Position numbers and translations under genes: made by a program. Positions 33,701 to 45,700 of a DNA stretch of 64,000 bases are shown here, piece after piece; positions within the stretch are counted from its first letter, which is position 1, and the number at the start of each line of letters is the position of its first letter. The notes beneath the pieces are model-generated. The model was not told the origin of the DNA. It saw only the letters and a list, made by a program, of their open reading frames with translations, and did not search any database. The stretch spans positions 4,907,986 to 4,971,985 of the forward strand of contig NC_092089.1 in the NCBI RefSeq assembly GCF_045679555.1, written 5' to 3'. Source of the DNA: Salvelinus alpinus (lineage: Eukaryota > Chordata > Actinopteri > Salmoniformes > Salmonidae).

Positions 33701-36700
33701 TGAGGGACATGGACTCATCTTAACATTTAGCTAGATCTAGGTAACAGTGAGGGACATGGACTCATCTTAACATTTAGCTAGATCTAGGTAACAGTGAGGG
33801 ACATGAACTCATCTTAACATTTAGCTAGATCTAGGTAACAGTGAGGGACATGGACTCATCTTAACATTTAGCTAGATCTAGGTAACAGTGAGGGACATGG
33901 ACTCATCTTAACATTTAGCTAGATCTAGGTAACAGTGAGGGACATGGACTCATCTTAACATTTAGCTAGATCTAGGTAACAGTGAGGGACATGGACTCAT
34001 CTTAACATTTAGCTAGATCTAGGTAACAGTGAGGGACATGGACTCATCTTAACATTTAGCTAGATCTAGGTAACAGTGAGGGACATGGACTCATCTTAAC
34101 ATTTAGCTAGATCTAGGTAACAGTGAGGGACATGGACTCATCTTAACATTTAGCTAGATCTAGGTAACAGTGAGGGACATGAACTCATCTTAACATTTAG
34201 CTAGATCTAGGTAACAGTGAGGGACATGGACTCATCTTAACATTTAGCTAGATCTAGGTAACAGTGAGGGACATGGACTCACTCTTAACATTTAGCTAGA
34301 TCTAGGTAACAGTGAGGGACATGGACTCATCTTAACATTTAGCTAGATCTAGGTAACAGTGAGGGACATGGACTCATCTTAACATTTAGCTAGATCTAGG
34401 TAACAGTGAGGGACATGGACTCATCTTAACATTTAGCTAGATCTAGGTAACAGTGAGGGACATGGACTCATCTTAACATTTAGCTAGATCTAGGTAACAG
34501 TGAGGGACATGGACTCATCTTAACATTCAAAGTACAACAGTTTCAGAATGACTAAAATACAGGCATAATATATTACAGTAACACTTGAAGTTCTTCTAAT
34601 AGGTTTATTGTGGGATCTCTACAATAGTAGTCTCTGTAACAGTTCTAATAGGTTTACTGTGGGATCTCTACAATAGTAGTCTCTGTAACAGTTCTAATAG
34701 GTTTACTGTGGGATCTCTACAATAGTAGTCTCTGTAACAGTTCTAGTAGGTTTACTGTGGGATCTCTACAATAGTAGTCTCTGTAACAGTTCTAGTAGGT
34801 TTACTGTGGGATCTTTACAATAGTAGTCTCTGTAACAGTTCTAATAGGTTTACTGTGGGATCTCTACAATAGTAGTCTCTGTAACAGTTCTAATAGGTTT
34901 ACTGTGGGATCTCTACAATAGTAGTCTCTGTAACAGTTCTAATAGGTTTACTGTGGGATCTCTACAATAGTAGTCTCTGTAACAGTTCTAATAGGTTTAC
35001 TGTGGGATCTCTACAATAGTAGTCTCTGTAACAGTTCTAATAGGTTTACTGTGGGATCTCTACAATAGTAGTCTCTGTAAAGTATATAATAAATGACAAC
35101 TGTTTTCTACCCAGGTCTGGTGTTCACACGGTTACGAACATGAGCGACCACCGCTTTAAATGTTTGCTGTGTGATCAGATATGAATACAACATTTTGTTA
35201 AAATTTTGCGGTTGCCAACCAGTAAAATGATATTTTGAAGTGTTAGAGGATTCACTGGGATACCTACTGCCCCCCCCTCCCCGTCCCCCCCACCCAGGAC
35301 ATGTCGTACTACTGCTGTGTGGAGTTACAGGGACCAGAGGAACAGCTGTTAGCTACCCTGTCTAAGCTGACCAACAAGGAAGCTGGTGAGTACTGCTTTC
35401 GTGTTTTCACTCCTCACAAACTAAAACCACGAGTGTGAATCAGGCTGCGTTTTAGACGGTACGAGGTAGACGGGAACTGGACTAGTAGGAGGTTATAAAT
35501 ATCTGTGGTTGTGTAATCATGCTTTTAGCAGCAGTATGACCCAGTGGGTGAATAAACTTGGTTTGAGCTTTTACTGGTCGTCCGGTAGGTTCTGACAAAC
35601 CGAGTGGAAACCTAACAGATGGTACGAGGTAGACGGCAAACCCGATGTCCGTTGTTTTCAACGAGAGCACAACGGTAAACGCCGTTGAGGGACGGCGGTG
35701 AATGCCATCAGCCGCCACGGTAGACGGGACTTGCCAACAGAGTTTAAAATATTTAAACTTTTACCATCTGCTTGTAGTGTTGTTTTCTACCGGATGTTGA
35801 TTTGGACTGTATTAACAGTATGTAACTGGACTATATTAACAGCATGGAACTGGACTATATTAACAGCATGGAACTGGACTATATTAACAGCATGGAACTG
35901 GACTATATTAACAGCATGGAACTGGACTATATTAACAGTATGTAACTGGACTATATTAACAGCATGGAACTGGACTATATTAACAGCATGGAACTGGACT
36001 ATATTAACAGCATGGAACTGGACTATATTAACAGTATGTAACTGGACTATATTAACAGCATGGAACTGGACTATATTAACAGCATGGAACTGGACTATAT
36101 TAACAGCATGGAACTGGACTATATTAACAGCATGGAACTGGACTATATTAACAGCATGGAACTGGACTATATTAACAGCATGGAACTGGACTATATTAAC
36201 AGTATGGAACTGGACTATATTAACAGCATGGAACTGGACTATATTAACAGCATGGAACTGGGCTAGTAGGAGGTTATAAATATATGTGCTTGTGTAATCA
36301 TGCTGTTTAGTTAAATCACCATAGCAACGCATATCGTCGTGCTGGCTTGCTTTTGCCGCCACCCTCTTCCTTGCGTTCTTGTCCCGCTATGCCGACTGGT
36401 ATGACAGATTTTTATGTCCCTCGTCTAAACGCAGTATTTCAGTATAAAGTTTGAAAATTTTAACCAACTGTACTTAAAAGGCTGTTGTGATTGGTTCTTC
36501 GAGTCAGGTGGTCTAACAAATATGTGCTTCCTGCTTTTACGGTATCATTGATGATGACATCTGTTGTACCTTGCAGGGCCTACGTTTGCAGCAGCCATGT
36601 GTGTGTCAGGCAGGAGACAAGGCAGTGTGGTGGTGTACAGAGCAGGACTGTACCCTCTCCAGCCCCTGGGGCCTGTCACATTCCTCTGGAGGCCCAGAAC

Positions 36701-39700
36701 ACAGGGCCGGGGGGGCCAGGAGGACCAGGGCCGGGGGGGCCAGGAGGACCGGGGGGGCCAGGAGGACCAGGGCTCCCAGGGATCAACACACAGACAGCTG
36801 TGGATCTGGGCCCACCCCACCATGAAAACGGTCAGAGGGACTAATATGCAGAATCAATCAGTCGTAGAAGTATTGAACAACCATTTAACTATTCATTGAT
36901 GGTGTAATGTCTTTGTTGTTGTCTATAATCTGGTGAACTCAAGATGTCCCCTTAGGATAGTACTTTACTGAGCCCAATCAGACGTCCCCTTTGGGATTGG
37001 TAAAGTACTATCCAATCATATGTCCCCGTTGGGATCAGTAAAGTATTATCCAATCATATGTCCCCTTTGGGATCGGTAAAGTACTATCCTATCAGATGTC
37101 CCCTTTGGGATCGGTAAAGTACTATCCAATCAGATGTCCCCTTTGGGATCGGTAAAGTACTATCATTCTGACTGTGCCCCGTGTCGTGACTGTGCCCCGT
37201 GTCGTGACTGTGCCCCGTGTCGTGACTGTGCCCCGTGTCGTGACTGTGCCCCGTGTCGTGACTGTGCCCCGTGTCGTGACTGTGCCCCGTGTCGTGACTG
37301 TGCCCCGTGTCGTGACTGTGCCCCGTGTCGTGACTGTGCCCCGTGTCGTGACTGTGCCCCGTGTCGTGACTGTGCCCCGTGTCGTGACTGTGCCCCGTGT
37401 CGTGACTGTGCCCCGTGTCGTGACTGTGCCCCGTGTCGTGACTGTGCTCCGTGTCGTGACTGTGCCCCGTGTCGTGACTGTGCCCCGTGTCGTGACTGTG
37501 CCCCGTGTCGTGACTGTGCTCCGTGTCGTGACTGTGCTCTGTTCTCTGTGTCAGGACCTCCTCCCAGAGCTGCAGGCTGTCTGTCAGTGTTCTGAGGCTG
37601 TACTTCCACCTGCTCCATTAGAGCTCCCTGTCCCACAGCCAGCCCCTACCCCCACCTTGGCCCCTGGTCCTGGGGCTTGTCCTGAGGCGGTGCAGGCCCC
37701 TGCTTCTGGTTCTAAGAGGAAGTGGTCCTCCAAGGAGCCTGAGGCTGCAGGACCACCAGCCAAGAAGCTCGTGGGATACAGTACCATTTCTGCTACCACA
37801 CCCGTCACCTGGAGGTCCAGTACCACTGGAATAGTCATCAGGTTGGTTCTGACTGCTTTAGTTGTGACCTTCCAGAGTCTCTCCAAGCTCTAAGTACCTG
37901 TTAGTTGTGACCTTCCAGAGTCTCTCCAAGCTCTAAGTACCTGTTAGTTGTGACCTTCCAGAGTCTCTCCAAGCTCTAAGTACCTGTTAGTTGGACCTTC
38001 CAGAGTCTCTCCAAGCTCTAAGTACCTGTTAGTTGGACCTTCCAGAGTCTCTCCAAGCTCTAAGTACCTGTTAGTTGGACCTTCCAGAGTCTCTCCAAGC
38101 TCTAAGTACCTGTTAGTTGTGACCTTCCAGAGTCTCTCCAAGCTCTAAGTACCTGTTAGTTGGGACCTTCCAGAGTCTCTCCAAGCTCTAAGTACCTGTT
38201 AGTTGTGACCTTCCAGAGTCTCTCCAAGCTCTAAGTACCTGTTAGTTGTGACTGCTTCCAGAGTCTCTCCAAGCTCTAAGTACCTGTTAGTTGTGACTGC
38301 TTCCAGAGTCACTCCAAGCTCTAAGTACCTGTTAGTTGGACCTTCCAGAGTCTCTCCAAGCTCTAAGTACCTGTTAGTTGTGACTGCTTCCAGAGTCACT
38401 CCAAGCTCTAAGTACCTGTTAGTTGTGACCTTCCAGAGTCTCTCCAAGCTCTAAGTACCTGTTAGTTGGACCTTCCAGAGTCTCTCCAAGCTCTAAGTAC
38501 CTGTTAGTTGGACCTTCCAGAGTCTCTCCAAGCTCTAAGTACCTGTTAGTTGGACCTTCCAGAGTCTCTCCAAGCTCTAAGTACCTGTTAGTTGTGACTG
38601 CTTCCAGAGTCTCTCCAAGCTCTAAGTACCTGTTAGTTGTGACCTTCCAGAGTCTCTCCAAGCTCTAAGTACCTGTTAGTTGGACCTTCCAGAGTCTCTC
38701 CAAGCTCTAAGTACCTGTTAGTTGGACCTTCCAGAGTCTCTCCAAGCTCTAAGTACCTGTTAGTTGGACCTTCCAGAGTCTCTCCAAGCTCTAAGTACCT
38801 GTTAGTTGGACCTTCCAGAGTCTCTCCAAGCTCTAAGTACCTGTTAGTTGGACCTTCCAGAGTCTCTCCAAGCTCTAAGTACCTGTTAGTTGTGACCTTC
38901 CAGAGTCTCTCCAAGCTCTAAGTACCTGTTAGTTGTGACCTTCCAGAGTCTCTCCAAGCTCTAAGTACCTGTTAGTTGGACCTTCCAGAGTCTCTCCAAG
39001 CTCTAAGTACCTGTTAGTTGTGACCTTCCAGAGTCTCTCCAAGCTCTAAGTACCTGTTAGTTGTGACCTTCCAGAGTCTCTCCAAGCTCTAAGTACCTGT
39101 TAGTTGTGACCTTCCAGAGTCTCTCCAAGCTCTAAGTACCTGTTAGTTGGACCTTCCAGAGTCTCTCCAAGCTCTAAGTACCTGTTAGTTGGACCTTCCA
39201 GAGTCTCTCCAAGCTCTAAGTACCTGTTAGTTGGACCTTCCAGAGTCTCTCCAAGCTCTAAGTACCTGTTAGTTGTGACCTTCCAGAGTCTCTCCAAGCT
39301 CTAAGTACCTGTTAGTTGGGACCTTCCAGAGTCTCTCCAAGCTCTAAGTACCTGTTAGTTGGGACCTTCCAGAGTCTCTCCAAGCTCTAAGTACCTGTTA
39401 GTTGTGACCTTCCAGAGTCTCTCCAAGCTCTAAGTACCTGTTAGTTGTGACTGCTTCCAGAGTCTCTCCAAGCTCTAAGTACCTGTTAGTTGTGACTGCT
39501 TCCAGAGTCACTCCAAGCTCTAAGTACCTGTTAGTTGGACCTTCCAGAGTCTCTCCAAGCTCTAAGTACCTGTTAGTTGTGACTGCTTCCAGAGTCACTC
39601 CAAGCTCTAAGTACCTGTTAGTTGTGACCTTCCAGAGTCTCTCCAAGCTCTAAGTACCTGTTAGTTGGACCTTCCAGAGTCTCTCCAAGCTCTAAGTACC

Positions 39701-42700
39701 TGTTAGTTGGACCTTCCAGAGTCTCTCCAAGCTCTAAGTACCTGTTAGTTGGACCTTCCAGAGTCTCTCCAAGCTCTAAGTACCTGTTAGTTGTGACTGC
39801 TTCCAGAGTCTCTCCAAGCTCTAAGTACCTGTTAGTTGTGACCTTCCAGAGTCTCTCCAAGCTCTAAGTACCTGTTAGTTGGACCTTCCAGAGTCTCTCC
39901 AAGCTCTAAGTACCTGTTAGTTGGACCTTCCAGAGTCTCTCCAAGCTCTAAGTACCTGTTAGTTGGACCTTCCAGAGTCTCTCCAAGCTCTAAGTACCTG
40001 TTAGTTGGACCTTCCAGAGTCTCTCCAAGCTCTAAGTACCTGTTAGTTGGACCTTCCAGAGTCTCTCCAAGCTCTAAGTACCTGTTAGTTGTGACCTTCC
40101 AGAGTCTCTCCAAGCTCTAAGTACCTGTTAGTTGTGAACTTCCAGAGTCTCTCCAAGCTCTAAGTACCTGTTAGTTGGACCTTCCAGAGTCTCTCCAAGC
40201 TCTAAGTACCTGTTAGTTGTGAACTTCCAGAGTCTCTCCAAGCTCTAAGTACCTGTTAGTTGGACCTTCCAGAGTCTCTCCAAGCTCTAAGTACCTGTTA
40301 GTTGTGACCTTCCAGAGTCTCTCCAAGCTCTAAGTACCTGTTAGTTGGACCTTCCAGAGTCTCTCCAAGCTCTAAGTACCTGTTAGTTGTGACCTTCCAG
40401 AGTCTCTCCAAGCTCTAAGTACCTGTTAGTTGGACCTTCCAGAGTCTCTCCAAGCTCTAAGTACCTGTTAGTTGTGACCTTCCAGAGTCACTCCAAGCTC
40501 TAAGTACCTGTTAGTTGGACCTTCCAGAGTCTCTCCAAGCTCTAAGTACCTGTTAGTTGTGACCTTCCAGAGTCACTCCAAGCTCTAAGTACCTGTTAGT
40601 TGTGTCTGGAGGTTGGCACCTTGATGCTGTTAAGACTTGCTGAGTGTTAATATATCATTAGTCATATTTATAGTTTTCTGTCAATTTTATAAACCCCTCC
40701 CTTTATAAAACCCTCCCTTTATAAAACCCCTCCCTTTATAAAACCCTCCCTTTATAAACCCCTCCCTTTATAAAACCCCTCCCTTTATAAACCCCCTCCC
40801 TTTATAAAACCCCTCCCTTTATAAAACCCCTCCCTTTATAAAACCCCTCCCTTTATAAAACCCTCCCTTTATAAAACCCCTCCCTTTATAAACCCCCTCC
40901 CTTTATAAACCCCCTCCCTTTATAAAACCCCTCCCTTTATAAAACCCCTCCCTTTATAAACCCCTCCCTTTATTAAACCCCTCCCTTTATAAAACCCCTC
41001 CCTTTATAAAACCCCTCCCTTTATAAACCCCTCCCTTTATAAAACCCCTCCCTTTATAAACCCCTCCCTTTATAAAACCCCTCCCTTTATAAACCCGTCC
41101 CTTTATAAACCCGTCCCTTTATAAACCCCTCCCTTTATAAAACCCCCTCCCTTTATAAAACCCCCTCCCTTTATAAAACCCCTCCCTTTATAAAACCTCT
41201 CCCTTTATAAAACCCAGCACTTTATTCTCAACCATTTTTACTTCCTGAATGTTGTTGTTTACTGTTGTTTTGCAGTGACCTCACCATGGAGATGGTGCGC
41301 TATCGTCTGATTGGACCTCTATCACATTCCGTTCTGACTGAAACCCTGGCCCCTGCCACACACAGTGATGTAAGAACCTGGGATGATTTATCTAGAGACC
41401 AGCTAATCACCTGGGATGATTTAACTAGAGACCAGCTAAGAACCTGGGCTGATTTATCTGGTGACCAGCTAATCACCTGGGATGATTTATCTGGAGACCA
41501 GCTAATCACCTGGGATGATTTATCTAGAGACCAGCTAATCACCTGGGATGATTTATCTAGAGACCAGCTAATCTCCTGGGATGATTTATCTAGAGACCAG
41601 CTAAGAACCTGGGATGATTTATCTAGAGGCCAGCTAATCACCTGGGATGATTTATCTGGAGACCAGCTAAGAACCTGGGATGATTTATCTGGAGACCAGC
41701 TAAGAACCTGGGATGATTTATCTGGAGACCAGCTAATCACCTGCGATGATTTATCTAGAGGCCAGCTAATTACCTGGGATGATTTATCTGGAGACCAGCT
41801 AATATCCTGTATGTTCCAGTGTAAGGTGTTTAGTCATGTGTTTTATCTTTATTCCAGGCTACAGGTAAATCCAGACCATCTCCCTTCTGGTGGCCAGATC
41901 ACTGTAGAGACGACTGTAACATGTCTCTTCATCAACAACAAGCTGGTGTCTTCAACATGCTCAAAGGTGGGTTCCTCACAACTACATTCCTCATTCATTA
42001 CCTACATTCATTAGATTAGATCAGGGCTCGCCAACCTCCAGGAACAGGGTTGGAGTTAAAACCTCCAGGAGGGTTTCTCTCCAGGAACAGGGTCGGAGTT
42101 AAAACCTCCAGGAGGGTATCGCTCCAGGAACAGGGTTGGAGTTAAAACCTCCAGGAGGGTTTCTCTCCAAGAACAGGGTCGGAGTTAAAACCTCCAGGAG
42201 GGTATCTCTACAGGAACAGGGTTGAAGTTAAAACCTACAGGAGGGTACCTCTCCAGGAACAGGGTCGGAGTTAAAACCTCCAGGAGCGTTTCTCTCCAGG
42301 AACAGGGTTGGAGTTAAAACCTACAGGAGGGTATCTCCCCAGGAACAGGGTCCTCAATCAGTCATAGGAAACAGACATGTTTATCTTCAAGGTCCTGTCT
42401 CTCCTCCCCTCCAAAGCGTAACTCCTGTCTCTCCTCCCCTCCAAAGCGCACCTCATGTCTGTCCTGTCTCTCCTCCCCTCCCAAGCGTAACTCGTCTGTC
42501 CTGTCTCTCCTCCCCTCCAAAGCGTACCTCATGTCTGTCCTGTGTCTCCTCCCCTCCAAAGCGTAACTCGTCTGTCCTGTCTCTCCTCCCCTCCAAAGCG
42601 TAACTCGTCCGTCCTGTCTCTCCTCCCCTCCAAAGCGTAACTCGTCCGTCCTGTCTCTCCTCCCCTCCAAAGCGTAACTCGTCTGTCCTGTCTCTCCTCC

Positions 42701-45700
42701 CCTCCAAAGCGTAACTCGTCTGTCCTGTCTCTCCTCCCCTCCAAAGCGTACCTCATGTCTGTCCTGTCTCTCCTCCCCTCCAAAGCGTACCTCATGTCTG
42801 TCCTGTCTCTCCTCCCCTCCAAAGCGTACCTCATGTCTGTCCTGTCTCTCCTCCCCTCCAAAGCGTACCTCATGTCTGTCCTGTCTCTCCTCCCCTCCAA
42901 AGCGTAACTCCTGTCTCTCCTCCCCTCCAAAGCGTAACTCCTGTCTCTCCTCCCCTCCAAAGCGTAACTCCTGTCCTCTCCTCCCCTCCAAAGCGTAACT
43001 CCTGTCGTCTCCTCCCCTCCAAAGCGTAACTCCTGTCCTCTCCTCCCCTCCAAAGCGTAACTCCTGTCTCTCCTCCCCTCCAAAGCGTAACTCCTGTCCT
43101 CTCCTCCCCTCCAAAGCGTAACTCCTGTCCTCTCCTCCCCTCCAAAGCATAACTCCTGTCCTCTCCTCCCCTCCAAAGCGTAACTCCTGTCCTCTCCTCC
43201 CCTCCAAAGCGTAACTCCTGTCCTCTCCTCCCCTCCAAAGCGTAACTCCTGTCCTCTCCTCCCCTCAAAAGCGTAACTCCTGTCTCTCCTCCTCTCCAAA
43301 GCGTAACTCCTGTCTCTCCTCCCCTCCAAAGCGTAACTCCTGTCTCTCCTCCCCTCCAAAGCGTAACTCCTGTCCTCTCCTCCCCTCCAAAGCGTAACTC
43401 CTGTCTGTCCTGTCTCTCCTCCCCTCCAAAGCGTAACTCCTGTCTCTCCTCCCCTCATGTCTGTCCTGTCTCTCCTCCTCTCCAAAGCGTAACTCCTGTC
43501 TCTCCTCCCCTCCAAAGCGTAACTCCTGTCCTCTCCTCCCCTCCAAAGCGTAACTCCTGTCCTCTCCTCCCCTCCAAAGCTTAACTCCTGTCCTCTCCTC
43601 CCCTCCAAAGCGTAACTCCTGTCTCTCCTCCCCTCCAAAGCGTAACTCCTGTCTCTCCTCCCCTCCAAAGCGTAACTCCTGTATCTCCTCCCCTCCAAAG
43701 CGTAACTCCTGTCCTCTCCTCCCCTCCAAAGCGTAACTCCTGTCTCTCCTCCCCTCCAAAGCGTAACTCCTGTCTCTCCTCCCCTCCAAAGCGTAACTCC
43801 TGTCCTCTCCTCCCCTCATGTCTGTCCTGTCTCTCCTCCCCTCCAAAGCGTAACTCCTGTCTCTCCTCCCCTCCAAAGCGTAACTCCTGTCTCTCCTCCC
43901 CTCCAAAGCGTAACTCCTGTCCTCTCCTCCCCTCCAAAGCGTAACTCCTGTCCTCTCCTCCCCTCCAAAGCGTAATTCCTGTCCTCTCCTCCCCTCCAAA
44001 GCGTAACTCCTGTCCTCTCCTCCCCTCCAAAGCGTAACTCCTGTCCTCTCCTCCCCTCCAAAGCGTAACTCCTGTCCTCTCCTCCCCTCCAAAGCGTAAC
44101 TCCTGTCCTCTCCTCCCCTCCAAAGCGTAACTCCTGTCCTCTCCTCCCCTCATGTCTGTCCTGTCTCTCCTCCCCTCCAAAGCGTAACTCCTGTCCTCTC
44201 CTCCCCTCCAAAGCGTAACTCCTGTCTCTCCTCCCCTCCAAAGCGTAACTCCTGTCTCTCCTCCTCTCCAAAGCGTAACTCCTGTCTCTCCTCCCCTCCA
44301 AAGCGTAACTCCTGTCTCTCCTCCCCTCCAAAGCGTAACTCCTGTCCTCTCCTCCCCTCCAAAGCGTAACTCCTGTCTGTCCTGTCTCTCCTCCCCTCCA
44401 AAGCGTACCTCATGTCTGTCCTGTCTCTCCTCCCCTCCAAAGCGTAACTCCTGTCTCTCCTCCCCTCATGTCTGTCCTGTCTCTCCTCCTCTCCAAAGCG
44501 TAACTCCTGTCTCCTCCCCTCCAAAGCGTAACTCCTGTCTCTCCTCCCCTCCAAAGCGTAACTCCTGTCCTCTCCTCCCCTCCAAAGCGTAACTCCTGTC
44601 CTCTCCTCCCCTCCAAAGCGTAACTCCTGTCCTCTCCTCCCCTCCAAAGCGTAACTCCTGTCTCTCCTCCCCTCCAAAGCGTAACTCCTGTATCTCCTCC
44701 CCTCCAAAGCGTAACTCCTGTATCTCCTCCCCTCCAAAGCGTAACTCCTGTCCTCTCCTCCCCTCCAAAGCGTAACTCCTGTCTCTCCTCCCCTCCAAAG
44801 CGTAACTCCTGTCTCTCCTCCCCTCCAAAGCGTAACTCCTGTCCTCTCCTCCCCTCATGTCTGTCCTGTCTCTCCTCCCCTCCAAAGCGTAACTCCTGTC
44901 TCTCCTCCCCTCCAAAGCGTAACTCCTGTCTCTCCTCCCCTCCAAAGCGTAACTCCTGTCCTCTCCTCCCCTCATGTCTGTCCTGTCTCTCCTCCTCTCC
45001 AAAGCGTAACTCGTCTGTCCTGTCTCTCCTCCCCTCCAAAGCGTACCTCATGTCTGTCCTGTCTCTCCTCCCCTCCAAAGCGTACCTCATGTCTGTCCTG
45101 TCTCTCCTCCAAAGCGTAACTTGTCTGTCCTGTCTCTCCTCCCCTCCAAAGCGTAACTCGTCTGTCCTGTCTCTCCTCCCCTCCAAAGCGTAACTCCTGT
45201 CCTCTCCTCCCCTCATGTCTGTCCTGTCTCTCCTCCTCTCCAAAGCGTAACTCGTCTGTCCTGTCTCTCCTCCCCTCCAAAGCGTACCTCATGTCTGTCC
45301 TGTCTCTCCTCCCCTCCAAAGCGTACCTCATGTCTGTCCTGTCTCTCCTCCCCTCCAAAGCGTACCTCATGTCTGTCCTGTCTCTCCTCCCCTCCAAAGC
45401 GTACCTCATGTCTGTCCTGTCTCTCCTCCAAAGCGTAACTTGTCTGTCCTGTCTCTCCTCCCCTCCAAAGCGTAACTTGTCTGTCCTGTCTCTCCTCCAA
45501 AGCGTAACTCGTCTGTCCTGTCTCTCCTCCCCTCCAAAGCGTAACTCGTCTGTCCTGTCTCTCCTCCCCTCCAAAGCGTAACTCGTCTGTCCTGTCTCTC
45601 CTCCCCTCCAAAGCGTAACTCGTCTGTCCTGTCTCTCCTCCCCTCCAAAGCGTAACTCGTCTGTCCTGTCTCTCCTCCCCTCCAAAGCGTAACTCGTCTG

